Shown: positions 1-9,125, counted from the stretch's first letter. The stretch is 19,013 bases of DNA from JBFLVQ01 sp040758525 (GCA_040758525.1 JBFLVQ010000100.1:1-19013); one strand, 5' to 3'. Made by a program: numbers and translations. The notes: generated from the sequence alone by a model not told the origin.

Positions 1-1
1 T

Positions 2-154
2 AATGCCAATGGTGATCAAAAGGCATTGGCCTTACTCCAGAATATTTCACCAGTTACTTGGCAACATATCCACTTTCTCGCCCACTATAACTTTAGAGAC
101 AGCAAACACCTGATCGACTTGGTAGCAGTGCTGACTGATGTAACATTGGAATGA
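2..154 (+). CDS. tnpA: Tn3-family transposase TnpA, C-terminal end (partial, 5' end outside window)
   Basis: The open frame enters from the left edge and ends at TGA 152-154, giving 50 residues. It contains ALLQNISPVTWQHIHFLAHY, which matches the closing segment of Tn3-family transposases (a conserved 'SP..W.HI...G.Y' pattern a few dozen residues before the stop). These enzymes cut and join the terminal inverted repeats during replicative transposition. Only the tail is visible, so activity cannot be judged. The style of this tail (ISPV.WQHI) is what I expect for the Tn3 subgroup whose N-terminus is DUF4158. An N-terminal DUF4158 fragment of the same orientation lies at 14793-15406, so both may derive from the same element type. 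The identification rests on a short stretch but the motif is characteristic. Confidence 0.72.
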   Translation, partial: NANGDQKALALLQNISPVTWQHIHFLAHYNFRDSKHLIDLVAVLTDVTLE

Positions 155-165
155 TACATTGAGAC

Positions 166-203
166 AGAGTTCGGAAATTTGGCGGTTTCCGGCTTACAAC
201 CCC
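166..203 (-). repeat. Candidate terminal inverted repeat of the left Tn3-family element
   Basis: Just downstream of the TnpA stop, the minus strand reads GGGGTTGTAAGCCGGAAACC inward from position 203. Tn3-family terminal repeats are about 38 bp and typically begin with GGGG at the outer tip. The position is right: the IS1634-like coding frame immediately outside loses its family resemblance exactly here (around 198-204). The bases next to the tip, 204-208 (tactc), would be one copy of a 5-bp target duplication. The partner repeat lies outside the window, so the exact inner limit is assumed from the family's usual length. Confidence 0.5.
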
Positions 204-490
204 TACTCCATAGCGTGAACCTGAAATATGTTCTTGGAGAAGGTCCACTAAGCCTATCTCTAAAGCTGTTTGATAAGTAGCCGCGACGAATCCAAAATCT
301 TTATGCCAAATCTCTTGAGGGGTCTTTTTCTTGAGTTTTTCTAAAATGGATTGTGCCGTACCGAGATAAATGGATTCTGTGCGAACCCGACTTTTCCCAG
401 ATCCTTTTGTTTTACCTTCTTCCGATGATTCAAGCTTCTCCCGCCAAGTTCGTTGCAGATAGTAATAGAGATTACCCTTGATCTTTTTAG
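199..490 (-). pseudogene. IS1634-like transposase, N-terminal fragment
   Basis: The minus-strand frame reads KKIKGNLYYYLQRTWREK near 490-435, then SRVRTESIYLGTAQSILEKL and ends in HISGSRYGVG near 200. The start 'K.IKG..YYYL....R' followed by 'IYLG' is the N-terminal pattern of IS1634-type DDE transposases. About 97 residues survive. The 5' side is cut: no start codon precedes KKIKG, and the frame runs instead into antisense of a chemotaxis gene. The 3' side stops at the candidate Tn3 terminal repeat, so the catalytic domain is missing from this window. The family call is from memory of the motif; the transposase nature is more certain than the exact IS family. Confidence 0.6.
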
Positions 491-779
491 AATAACAACA
501 GAGATACAGACTGGCAGCCAGGAACAAGCACTCTCGACAGGTGAGATCGTTAAGAACGTAGAACGTGTACGTGATATTGCTGAGCGCAATGCCAAACTGG
601 CTGAGCAACTCTGTTTAGTTGGGACTTTAGTACTTTCTCAATCTCAGCGTCTTGAGCAGGTGGTTAGTGTCCGTAGTCTGCCCAAGAGAGAAAATAACTT
701 ACCACTGGTAGTTGTGCCTACTATAGAGAGAGCTCCGTTAAAGGTAGCCAATGGCAATGGTAATGGCAATAGATCTTAG
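489..779 (+). pseudogene. Methyl-accepting chemotaxis protein, C-terminal remnant
   Basis: The plus-strand frame contains TEIQTGSQEQALSTGEIVKN and then VERVRDIAERNAKLAEQL, which resembles the end of the MCP signalling coiled coil ('..I...S.EQ..G...I......I.....QNA...E'). The last ~40 residues are low-complexity, ending in NGNGNGNRS. About 96 codons remain; the conserved hairpin tip that docks CheA/CheW, the HAMP region and the sensor are absent, because the frame changes into the antisense IS1634-like fragment at about 489. An open frame exists from 453, but the part before 489 belongs to the insertion. It ends 6 bp from the convergent stop of the SBBP gene. No promoter or ribosome site is evident, so it is probably dead. 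Confidence 0.55.
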
Positions 780-785
780 CCGCGC

Positions 786-3700
786 TTACTGAATCAGCAA
801 TGTTAGCGTGGCCGTGCGCAAACGGCCAGCATCGTCTCGACCTGTGAATGTCAACTGTTGCATACCAGTAGGCGATTTCTTCTTCAATTTCAGATCAAAG
901 CTTACGCTTGCACCGGTAGTCGATTGTGTAGCTGGTGTCACCTTGATCTTCAACTCTTTTGCTTTAACCGTATCAGGCATTACAGTCACATTACCACCAA
1001 AGCCACCTGGACGGCTGATATTGACAGTAAGTTGAGCCTTCTTACCACGCGCCACCATGATCTGGGCAGGATTTAAGACCAGCAAAAAGTCTGGCGCTAA
1101 TACATTTACAGTTGCCGTAGCGGTACGTACAAGTTGACTGGCTGTGCCTGTAATTGTGATCGTAAATGTTCCTGTCTGTACATTTGCTGTAGTATTGACG
1201 GTTAAGGTCGCACTACTACCAGGCATCACACGGTTCGATGAAAGACTTGCCGTAACATTATTATCAGGCGGCGATATTGATGTGCTTAGATTGATTGGCT
1301 CGCTAAAGCCACCGATCGCCTGTACACCTATTGTGAAATTGGTTGATGCGCCTGCTGTAATAGCTTGTGAAGTAGGCATAACCAATAATGTGATATCACT
1401 TACCCCGACATTCACCGTAACACTAGCAGTGCGTATCAATTGACCTGCTGCACCGGTGATTGTGATTGTGAATGTTCCAGATGCAGAGGCAGTGGTGGTG
1501 ATATTGAAACTGGCACTGCTGCCTGGATTGGCAATTGCGGAAGTCGGATTTACGGTAATGGCACCATTGGCAGGAGTAACATTCAAACTTAAATTAACCG
1601 GCTGAGAGAAATTTCCAATTGCTTGCACACCAGTGGTAAAGTTTGCTGATGCTCCTGGCGCAACATTGATCACTGCTGGGTTTGCTACTAGTACGAATTC
1701 ATTGCTATTACCACTTGTCACTACCAAGGAGGCGGTCTGTGTTCGTATTAATGCTCCTGCTGTACCCATAATCATAATATTAAATGAGCCTGGCGGTGCT
1801 GTCTGAGCAGCACTCACGGTTAAGGTAGCACTGCTACCTGGCGTGATAGTATTCGATGAGAAGCTTAAAGAGATGTTGGAACTGCTGGGTGCAAGCGTAG
1901 CGCTTAAAGTAATGGGCTGGGCAAAACCATTGATCGCCTGCAAGCCGATCGTAAAGCTAGTTGCTGCGCCTGCTGTAACAATTTGTGAATTGGGTGTAAG
2001 GGTAAGTGTAAAATCTCCTGTATTGGCAGAACTTATCTGAATTGACAGGCTCTGGCTACCAGGACAGCCATTACTATCCATTGCCGTCACGGTAAAATTA
2101 AAAGTGCCGACCGCGGTTGGTGTACCAGAGATCACACCGGCAGTAGAGAGTGAAAGCCCCCCCGGCAACATACCACTCGCAATGGTAAAGGTGAATGGTG
2201 AGGCGCCACCGCTAGCTGTCAGTGTTTGGTTATAAGAACTACCGATTGTACCGCTTGGTAAAGTTATCGGCGAGATCGTAACTGCAGCACAGTTATTGGC
2301 AACACTGCCGATCTTGACTACAAAAGCATCGGAAGTGCCACCACCAAAATTATTCTGAAATGGATTCATTCTAGGAAAATCTTGTGATTTGGTAATACCT
2401 ACTAGATAGACATTGCCAGCCGCATCTACCGCTATACGCCCAGAGAGTACATTGCTGTGTTCATCTCCACTACCACCAAAATAGCTTGAATAGACTAACG
2501 CGCTGCCAACAGGATTGATCTTTGTGATGAATAGATCGGACGAACTGCTGCTACCGCTCTTTTTCGTCTGCATAGCATCTAGAATAGGAAAATCGAGCGA
2601 GCGTGTGTAACCAGAGACATAAACATTGCCAGCCGCATCTACAGCAATACTACGTGCTCGATCTTCATCTCTACCACCTAAATAAGTGGAATAGACAAGA
2701 CCATTGCCGGCTGGGATCAATTTGACAACAAAAGACTCCTCGAAATCTTTAGCAGTCGCTTGTAGAGCATTTAGTGTAGGAAAGTTGTTTGAGCCAGTAA
2801 AACCGGTTAGATAGATATTTCCAGATGTATCTAGGGCAATGGCATTGCCAAAATCGGATCTACTACCACCCAAATAGGTAGAGAAGATTAACATGCTGCC
2901 TGATGCATCGATCTTTGCGATAAATGCATCTACGCCACCAGCATTACCACCTTGTAACGCATTTTTAGTAGGAAAATTGCTGGAGGATGTATCACCTACG
3001 ATATAGACATTCCCTGCTGTATCCACTACCAGATCAAGAATCTCATCAGTACTGCTACCACCCAGGAATGTTGAATAGATGAACATATTGCCAGTTGGAT
3101 TGAGCTTTGCGATAAAACCATCTATACCGCCTACACGTGTACCTTGCAATGGATTTTTAACAGGAAAATTACTTGATCCTGTTATACCTGCCACATAAGC
3201 GTTGCCAACGGTATCGACTCCTAACGCAGTTGCTCTATCCTCACTAGTGCCGCCTAGATATGTTGAGTAGACAATCGTATTGCCAGCCGCACTCAATTTT
3301 GTGATGAAAACATCTTCTTGACTTGAGCTACCTATCGTTGATTGGGCAGCATTCTTGATAGGAAAATTATTGGAGGATGTCTCACCGGTTATATAGGCAT
3401 TACCAGCACTATCCACCACGATATCTGATCCTATATCATCATTGCTGCCGCCCAAGTAGGTAGAGTAGACAAGTGCATTACCTGCGGGATTGAGCTTGGT
3501 GACAAAAATATCTCGTAAGCCACCGCTATTATTCTGTGCTGGATTGGCAACAGGAAAAGTGATTGAAGAGGTGAATCCCGTCACATAAGCATTGCCTGCC
3601 ACATCTATCGCAATAGCCGTTCCCTCTTCAATATTGCTTGCCCCTAGATAGGTAGAGTAGGCCACTACTGGATCGATGATAAGCGGATAGTTATAGTCAT

Positions 3701-4460
3701 AATCCTCTATCTCAAATCCGACTTTCATATCTCCTTTAAGTACATAATGACCTGCGATCAACTGTTTTCTACCATTGATCTCTTGATAGATTATGGGCTG
3801 ATGCTGATGTACCTCACCATCGCCAACATTCAATACTAGCTCTCCTGCTGAACTAATCTGCACAGGTAGATGTTGTTGTTCAGACGTGCCAAATTGAATT
3901 GCAATTCTGTTTGGATCCGCGCCAGGATGGATCACTAGATCATATTCTAGTTGACGTTGGTTGCCATAATAGACCAGATCGATACCTGGATAGATCTGCT
4001 CATATTTAACTCGACTGTAATGCCTAACATTGGTGCGCCATTGCGCTGGATCATTGCCAAAGAAGTAACTGCTCTGGGCGGATAATGGCATAATGCCTGT
4101 TACGCTAGGCGATGTTTTTGCACCTGCAAATCGCATGCTTAGAGTAGCTGGCTGCGCTTGAGTAGATCTCTTCTCTAGCGACAAGACTGCCTCATTGGCA
4201 GTGAGAAAGAGTGTATAGCCACTGCCCCGCGAGAGGAATTTTACTTGTGTATCGGTTTGGCCTTCGTTTATCTCGAAGCTCATTGGTAATTGCTGATAGA
4301 TCTTGCTCCATTGTGTAGATGCTGTTGCAGTCTCTGGCGACATTGAAATAGTGTTGTATGATTCAAGCTCTATTTTTGATACTAACCAAAGCAGTGGCAG
4401 CAACAATACAAGAATGATAAGCGACTGTCTGCCTAATAGGCTGGAAGGCAGTATACACAT
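786..4460 (-). CDS. Secreted SBBP-repeat beta-propeller protein with He_PIG and Ig-like repeats (1224 aa)
   Basis: Start chosen at ATG 4460-4458 because AGGGAG lies about 8 nt upstream; the TTG at 4466 is only 2 nt from it. Approximate layout: hydrophobic signal/anchor at 10-30 (LIILVLLLPLLWLV); a DUF7948-like region at ~50-260 (FEINEGQTD, YFFGNDPAQW, YPGIDLVYYG); seven SBBP repeats of ~64 residues at ~266-718, each with a (V/I)YSTYLGG-type start and an (A/S)GN(A/V)Y(V/I)(T/V)G core; a putative Ig domain of the He_PIG type at ~726-810 (GTPTAVGTFNFTVTA); then three Ig-like repeats and a diverged fourth at ~817-1224 (PGSSA.LTV, FTITITG). There is no cell-wall sorting or PorSS tail at the C-terminus. 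Known SBBP proteins are extracellular beta-propellers without defined enzymatic roles. It follows the NHL gene by 24 bp, so they are likely co-transcribed. Ligand unknown. Confidence 0.9.
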   Translation of the reverse strand: MCILPSSLLGRQSLIILVLLLPLLWLVSKIELESYNTISMSPETATASTQWSKIYQQLPMSFEINEGQTDTQVKFLSRGSGYTLFLTANEAVLSLEKRSTQAQPATLSMRFAGAKTSPSVTGIMPLSAQSSYFFGNDPAQWRTNVRHYSRVKYEQIYPGIDLVYYGNQRQLEYDLVIHPGADPNRIAIQFGTSEQQHLPVQISSAGELVLNVGDGEVHQHQPIIYQEINGRKQLIAGHYVLKGDMKVGFEIEDYDYNYPLIIDPVVAYSTYLGASNIEEGTAIAIDVAGNAYVTGFTSSITFPVANPAQNNSGGLRDIFVTKLNPAGNALVYSTYLGGSNDDIGSDIVVDSAGNAYITGETSSNNFPIKNAAQSTIGSSSQEDVFITKLSAAGNTIVYSTYLGGTSEDRATALGVDTVGNAYVAGITGSSNFPVKNPLQGTRVGGIDGFIAKLNPTGNMFIYSTFLGGSSTDEILDLVVDTAGNVYIVGDTSSSNFPTKNALQGGNAGGVDAFIAKIDASGSMLIFSTYLGGSRSDFGNAIALDTSGNIYLTGFTGSNNFPTLNALQATAKDFEESFVVKLIPAGNGLVYSTYLGGRDEDRARSIAVDAAGNVYVSGYTRSLDFPILDAMQTKKSGSSSSSDLFITKINPVGSALVYSSYFGGSGDEHSNVLSGRIAVDAAGNVYLVGITKSQDFPRMNPFQNNFGGGTSDAFVVKIGSVANNCAAVTISPITLPSGTIGSSYNQTLTASGGASPFTFTIASGMLPGGLSLSTAGVISGTPTAVGTFNFTVTAMDSNGCPGSQSLSIQISSANTGDFTLTLTPNSQIVTAGAATSFTIGLQAINGFAQPITLSATLAPSSSNISLSFSSNTITPGSSATLTVSAAQTAPPGSFNIMIMGTAGALIRTQTASLVVTSGNSNEFVLVANPAVINVAPGASANFTTGVQAIGNFSQPVNLSLNVTPANGAITVNPTSAIANPGSSASFNITTTASASGTFTITITGAAGQLIRTASVTVNVGVSDITLLVMPTSQAITAGASTNFTIGVQAIGGFSEPINLSTSISPPDNNVTASLSSNRVMPGSSATLTVNTTANVQTGTFTITITGTASQLVRTATATVNVLAPDFLLVLNPAQIMVARGKKAQLTVNISRPGGFGGNVTVMPDTVKAKELKIKVTPATQSTTGASVSFDLKLKKKSPTGMQQLTFTGRDDAGRLRTATLTLLIQ
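789..2012 (-). repeat. Tandem Ig-like module array inside the SBBP protein (4 units of ~100 codons)
   Basis: Four consecutive units of ~98-102 residues begin FTLTLTPNSQ, FVLVANPAVI, ITLLVMPTSQ and FLLVLNPAQI. The first three share the order 'G..QAI.GF..P..LS', 'PGSSA.....', 'FTITITG...L.RT'. The fourth is diverged and lysine-rich (KLKKKS). The same module appears once in the upstream neighbour at about 5050-5345. The repetition explains the long antisense open frames in this stretch. Confidence 0.85.
2307..3665 (-). repeat. Seven tandem SBBP beta-propeller repeats (~192 bp period)
   Basis: Seven copies of the YSTYLGG motif occur at protein spacings of 64-66 residues. Each copy continues with a conserved 'D..GN.Y..G.T.S..FP......Q.......D.F..K....G' pattern. 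A seven-unit count is consistent with one closed seven-bladed propeller, which is an inference from the count. Copies have diverged at the DNA level, so this is an old coding repeat and not a recent expansion. Confidence 0.85.
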
Positions 4461-4484
4461 TGGCAATTCTCCCTGAGAGAAATA

Positions 4485-7400
4485 TTAATCTTCCCAACTA
4501 CTATCAAAAAAATTGAACACTACTGTGTTAGAGACTACACCAGCAATCGAGACGGTTACCTGGTTCTGACCACGCTTAATTCCCAATTTCTTCTTATTTC
4601 CTCTTAACGTGATCATTGTATCCTCTTGCTTGGTAATGAAAGAGCTGATATTTATTCCATTCACATTCACAGTTGCGCCAGTTGTACCAAAACCACGACC
4701 CTTAATAACAAGCTCTGGTTTGGTAAATAGCGCGTTCTCGATTACAGGTGGATCCGGTGGCTGTACAATTATATTGAAAGAAGCCTGTACAAACTTACCA
4801 CCAGCATCTGTTGCCTGCACAATCACAATACCATTCTGAGCCAAAACTGTTGGCGCAATACGAATCGTTCCTACACCATTACCAGTATCAACCAGCGAGA
4901 CATATTCTGGCCGAGCAGCCAGTGAAAGTTTCAATCCATTATTACCATTTGGATCATTGGCGGTTACTGTCACTGTGCTAACCTGTCCAATTTTTACAGT
5001 TTGATCAGGAATAAGAGCTATCCTGGGAGGTTCATCTCTTACCTGCACAGTAACAGTCTTGGTATCAACAGTCTGATTTACAATACCGGTAATAGTTATG
5101 CTAAACACAGATGCGGGTGTGTTCTGTGGCACAGAGACAGTAAGTGTAGCACTACTGCCTGGTGAGATTGCTGTAGGAGTAAAATTGGTTACTAAGGCAT
5201 TAGCGGGAGTGACGGTTGCAGCTAAACTGACGAGTTCTGCAAATCCACCAAAACCCTGCACTGCAATCGAGAAACTGGTTGATGCCCCTGGTGAAACATT
5301 TTGTGTGACTGGATTGACACTCAACTCAAAGCCTCCCGGTCCACTAACACCAGCATCTTTCATTATACGCACTGAATTATTATTAGAATCGGCGATAATA
5401 ATACTGTTTTTATCATCGATAGTTAGACCTTGAGACATGTTTAAACTCGCACCTACTGCCGGTCCACCATCACCACGATAATCTCTTGCACCATTACCAG
5501 CAACTGTTACAATCAGACCACTACGTGCATCTACACGTCGTATACGCTCATTACTGGTATCGGCAATAAAGAGATTGCCAGAACTATCCACCACTACTGC
5601 GCTAGGATTAGAAAGATTGGCATTGGTAGCGAGAATACGTTCACCATTAAATCCTTTTGTCCCATTACCTGCTACGGTAGTGATCAACTTAGTTGTTGCA
5701 TCAACTTTGCGTATACGCTGATTGAGTAGATCGGCAATAAAGAGATTGCCAGTCTGATCTACTACTACACTAGTAGGAGAGTTAAGACTGGCATTGATAG
5801 CCAGACCATTATCACCACCAAATCCTCTTGCCCCACTACCTACTACAGTAGTGATTATGCTTGTTGCTGCATCAACTCTACGAATACGATCGTTGAGCCT
5901 GTCAGCAATAAAGAGATTACCAACTTTATCGACAGCTACACTACTAGGAGAGTTGAGACTAGCATTAATAGCTGGACCATTATCACCGCCAAACCCTTGT
6001 CTCCCATTACCTGCTACTGTTGTGATGATCTGGCTAGCAGCATCTATACGCCTAATACGTTGGTTCAAAGTATCGGCAATAAAAATATTACCTTTCTCAT
6101 CCATAGCCATACTGGTTGGTTGATTCAAACTAGCCTCTATGGCCAGACGACCATCACCACTAAACCCAGCTTGTCCATTACCAGCCAGTGTAGTAATGGT
6201 ACCGGTCGAATCTACACGACGTACCAGGTTGTTCTCGGCATCGGCAATAATCATATTTTCAGCACGATCCTTGACAACCATAGTTGGTGTAGCCAAACTG
6301 GCTGCAGTTGCCGCGCCACCATCACCTATGGAAAGAGCTGCGCCTCCGGCGGCAGTATTGATCACACCTGTCATTACATTTACCTGGCGAACTCTATTGC
6401 TGCGAGTGTCAGCAATAAATAGATTCACAGTTCCATCGATAAAAACACTGGTGGGGAAATTGATACTGGCAATATTGGCTAAGCCGCCATCACCACTGAA
6501 ATTGGCGGCACCATTGCCAGCAAAAGTACTGATTATCTTTGAACTCCCATCCACACGTCGTATACGGTTATTAAGTGAATCAGCAATAAAAAGATTACCA
6601 AATACATCTATGGCAATTCCTTCTGGAGCGCTAAAACTTGCCCCTACGGCTGGTCCACCATCACCACCAGTGCCTGTTCCACCATTACCGGCAACGGTAG
6701 CAATTACTTTTGTGGTCGCATCGACTCGTCGTATACGGTTATTACCACCATCGGATATAAAAAGGTTGCCGGCATTGTCTAAAGCTATACTTCTAGGCTC
6801 TGCTAGCAAGGCAGCGGTAGCCAAACCACCATCACCAGCAAAACCTCTCCTTGCTCCTACACCTGCAACTGTGGTTATTATCGTAGTCAATGCATCAATA
6901 CGACGAATAGAGTGATTATCTCGATCGGCAATAAAGAGATTTCCATTTGCATCCACAGCAATACTAATAGGATTGCGGAAGGTTGCATTGATCGCCAGTC
7001 CACCATCACCAGTAAATCCCAAAACATCACTACCAGCAATTGTCGTGATAATACCAGTAAGGATATCTACTCGTCGTATTCGATTGTTACCGGTATCGGC
7101 AATAAAGAGGTTTCCTGCATTATCTATTGCTACTGCGGTTGGTTTATTAAGGCTGGCACTAATAGCCAGATCTCCATCACCATCGAAACCACCTATGCCA
7201 TTACCTGCTACCGTAGTAATGACTCCAGTATTTAGATCAACACGACGTATACGATTATTACGACTATCAGCAATAAAGAGCTTACCTGTCGAATCTCCTG
7301 TAACACCGCTAAAAGGAGAGATATTTTGGCCAAAACTGAGGAATGGAGAGATAGTGCGACCAAGATCTAGATTCAGACTTGCCTGCTTAGCATCTCCTCC

Positions 7401-9065
7401 ATCACCAAGAAATGGTATTCCTCCTGCCGCAGTAGTTATCTCACCATTGGCCAATTGTGAGAAAGGCTTTGAAGTAACAAGCAACCCGACCTGTGCAACA
7501 CCACCACGTGTTTGTACCGAGATAGTGCGACGACCAGGCGCTTTTTGTGGTGGTAAGATAAAGCGAATCCTAGTTGCACTCTCAACATTGAGATTAGCAA
7601 TTTCACTATCGCCGACAATAACTTTGCTCTCTGGCGCAAAGTTGGCACCATTAAGTATTATCTGTGAACCACCCGCCAGTGGAGCATTAGGTTGAATGCT
7701 AACCGGCAGTTCTTGCATATTGTTAATTTGAGGCTCTCCAACACTTACCACTTTTACTGCTTCGCTATCATTACTAACACTCGCATCAAGCACAAAAACC
7801 TGTGTGCCCTTTACAGTTACACTAACTGGCTGTGCAAAACTTACTACTGGCTGCGCAAGCGGGATAAGTTGCGGTGCACTATTTAATGGACGTGTTGCTA
7901 CCTGTACTGCATTCTTATCGACGATATAAATATTGTCGGTACTATCAAAACTTACTGACTGTAGATCCTCAAAGATGAATTCACCTATGTTCTGTTCTGT
8001 TTCCCATAGTGCGGGAAATGCTGTGGTACGTATACTACTGGCGCCTAGCGTAGTGACACGACCATCCCGTGTAATCAGACGTATACGCTTATTGCCAGCA
8101 TCAACTACAGCAATGCTGCGTCCATCGGCATTCACAGCAATACTAGTTGGACGGGTAAAAAGCGCTTCTCTTCCCTTCCCATCCATCTTTCCCGACAATC
8201 CTGGACTGCCTGCCAATAAGCGCACCTCTTGCTTGGCAAAATCGGCGATGTAGATAGCATGGTTATCTGTGTCAGCAATAATCAGATTTCCGCCTACATC
8301 TACTGCTACCCCACGAGGACCATTGAATTTCACCTGTCCAAATAAGGTTATATCATTGCGGGTGATACCTGGATCGCCACTGCCAAGTATAGTTGTTACA
8401 CGATCATCAAAACTGACCTTACGTATACTATGATTGAGTGTATCGGCAATATAAATACCACCTCTGACATTGTTATCTACAGCAACGGCAGTGGGACCAG
8501 CAAAAAGCGCTTCCAAGCGTCGATCATCTCTTCTGCCTTGTGCGCCTTTACGACCGGCAAATATCTCTGCTGCCCCTGTGAGCCCATTCTTCACCATAAT
8601 GACATTGCCAACCGGATCGCTGAGGAAAACACGCCCACTCATATCAGTTTTAGTATCACCAGGTACCCTTACCCCATTGCCCTTTTCCACTCGTGTCACA
8701 ACAACAAAAGTAGAAACACTGTCATTGCCACGACGCGCCGTAATGGTGGCAAAACCTCGCTTCACTCCACGCACTAATCCAGTGGTCTGATCGACGACGG
8801 CAATATCCGGACTACCAGATACAAAAACTACCCCTGTGACGGGTCGATCATTAGCATCGAGTGCGGTAAGTGTGATTTGACCGCCTTCATTCACTACCGG
8901 ATTGCGTTGCTGCAACTTCAGACCACTATTTTGTAGCAATAAAGGTATAGATGCCTTAACACTCGCATCTATCTTTACCCATTGATAAATTATTCCAGGT
9001 GTTATCAAGCGTACGAGTAGAATAAGAATCATCAAGCGCAAAGGTGTAAATGACCGTTGATGCAT
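4485..9065 (-). CDS. Giant secreted NHL-repeat protein with Ig-like and IPT/TIG domains (1526 aa)
   Basis: Start chosen at ATG 9065-9063: AAGGAG sits 6-7 nt upstream and the protein then begins with a basic-hydrophobic signal segment (LMILILLVRLITPGIIY). The frame stays open to 9164 but that part looks non-coding. Approximate layout: a bacterial Ig-like (BIG2-type) domain at 50-125; a diverged propeller at ~140-430 with IYIADTLNHSIRKVS; an IPT/TIG domain at ~458-535; twelve NHL repeats at ~590-1235 (NLFIADTGNNRIRRVD, TTVAGNG, GFGGDNGPA); the Ig-like module shared with the downstream protein at ~1240-1340; a cadherin-like domain at ~1340-1432 (VTANDPNG); and a final IPT-like domain (LVIKGRGFG). 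NHL propellers usually bind proteins, glycans or RNA; here an extracellular adhesive or matrix role is inferred. First gene of the probable operon. Confidence 0.9.
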   Translation of the reverse strand: MHQRSFTPLRLMILILLVRLITPGIIYQWVKIDASVKASIPLLLQNSGLKLQQRNPVVNEGGQITLTALDANDRPVTGVVFVSGSPDIAVVDQTTGLVRGVKRGFATITARRGNDSVSTFVVVTRVEKGNGVRVPGDTKTDMSGRVFLSDPVGNVIMVKNGLTGAAEIFAGRKGAQGRRDDRRLEALFAGPTAVAVDNNVRGGIYIADTLNHSIRKVSFDDRVTTILGSGDPGITRNDITLFGQVKFNGPRGVAVDVGGNLIIADTDNHAIYIADFAKQEVRLLAGSPGLSGKMDGKGREALFTRPTSIAVNADGRSIAVVDAGNKRIRLITRDGRVTTLGASSIRTTAFPALWETEQNIGEFIFEDLQSVSFDSTDNIYIVDKNAVQVATRPLNSAPQLIPLAQPVVSFAQPVSVTVKGTQVFVLDASVSNDSEAVKVVSVGEPQINNMQELPVSIQPNAPLAGGSQIILNGANFAPESKVIVGDSEIANLNVESATRIRFILPPQKAPGRRTISVQTRGGVAQVGLLVTSKPFSQLANGEITTAAGGIPFLGDGGDAKQASLNLDLGRTISPFLSFGQNISPFSGVTGDSTGKLFIADSRNNRIRRVDLNTGVITTVAGNGIGGFDGDGDLAISASLNKPTAVAIDNAGNLFIADTGNNRIRRVDILTGIITTIAGSDVLGFTGDGGLAINATFRNPISIAVDANGNLFIADRDNHSIRRIDALTTIITTVAGVGARRGFAGDGGLATAALLAEPRSIALDNAGNLFISDGGNNRIRRVDATTKVIATVAGNGGTGTGGDGGPAVGASFSAPEGIAIDVFGNLFIADSLNNRIRRVDGSSKIISTFAGNGAANFSGDGGLANIASINFPTSVFIDGTVNLFIADTRSNRVRQVNVMTGVINTAAGGAALSIGDGGAATAASLATPTMVVKDRAENMIIADAENNLVRRVDSTGTITTLAGNGQAGFSGDGRLAIEASLNQPTSMAMDEKGNIFIADTLNQRIRRIDAASQIITTVAGNGRQGFGGDNGPAINASLNSPSSVAVDKVGNLFIADRLNDRIRRVDAATSIITTVVGSGARGFGGDNGLAINASLNSPTSVVVDQTGNLFIADLLNQRIRKVDATTKLITTVAGNGTKGFNGERILATNANLSNPSAVVVDSSGNLFIADTSNERIRRVDARSGLIVTVAGNGARDYRGDGGPAVGASLNMSQGLTIDDKNSIIIADSNNNSVRIMKDAGVSGPGGFELSVNPVTQNVSPGASTSFSIAVQGFGGFAELVSLAATVTPANALVTNFTPTAISPGSSATLTVSVPQNTPASVFSITITGIVNQTVDTKTVTVQVRDEPPRIALIPDQTVKIGQVSTVTVTANDPNGNNGLKLSLAARPEYVSLVDTGNGVGTIRIAPTVLAQNGIVIVQATDAGGKFVQASFNIIVQPPDPPVIENALFTKPELVIKGRGFGTTGATVNVNGINISSFITKQEDTMITLRGNKKKLGIKRGQNQVTVSIAGVVSNTVVFNFFDSSWED
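5363..7280 (-). repeat. Tandem array of 12 NHL repeats (~171 bp period)
   Basis: The motif (N/K)LFIAD.xN.RIRRVD recurs twelve times at mostly 57-codon spacing. For example, the DNA word GCAATAAAGAG near 5564, 5735 and 5906 is exactly 171 bp apart. Between the motifs, TTVAGNG and GF.GDGG.A.......P..(V/I)A(V/I)D recur. Identity between units is clear in protein and partial in DNA. The array is a likely hotspot for unit gain or loss and for assembly collapse. Confidence 0.88.
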
Positions 9066-9119
9066 GTAAGACTCCTTGATAGATGAAAAGAGCGGTTTTT
9101 TAGGCAATAGCAGCGGTGC

Positions 9120-9125
9120 ATTATA
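9120..9125 (-). promoter_or_regulatory. Candidate -10 element for the NHL/SBBP operon
   Basis: On the minus strand a perfect TATAAT lies here, 55 bp upstream of the NHL start codon. The hexamer 17 bp further upstream (ctacct) does not match a sigma-70 -35 box, so this may depend on an activator or be fortuitous. The whole stretch 9066-9213 between the two genes contains no other credible gene and no strong terminator hairpin for the deaminase gene upstream. Confidence 0.4.

Noticed and set aside
453..488. Start of the chemotaxis-like frame at 453 as a true gene start
   Set aside because: The first 12 codons are antisense of the IS1634-like fragment; MCP similarity begins only at about 489, so this is a junction and not a start.
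5794..6915. Long plus-strand open frames (up to 258 codons at 6139-6915) inside the NHL gene
   Set aside because: They are antisense shadows of the 171-bp repeat; composition is repetitive (PPSP, LPA) and the minus-strand frame is a 1526-aa protein with clear domains.
5363..7280. CRISPR-like regularly spaced repeats
   Set aside because: The period is 171 bp, the units are coding, and variation follows protein constraints (NHL motif). No short repeat/unique spacer pattern exists.
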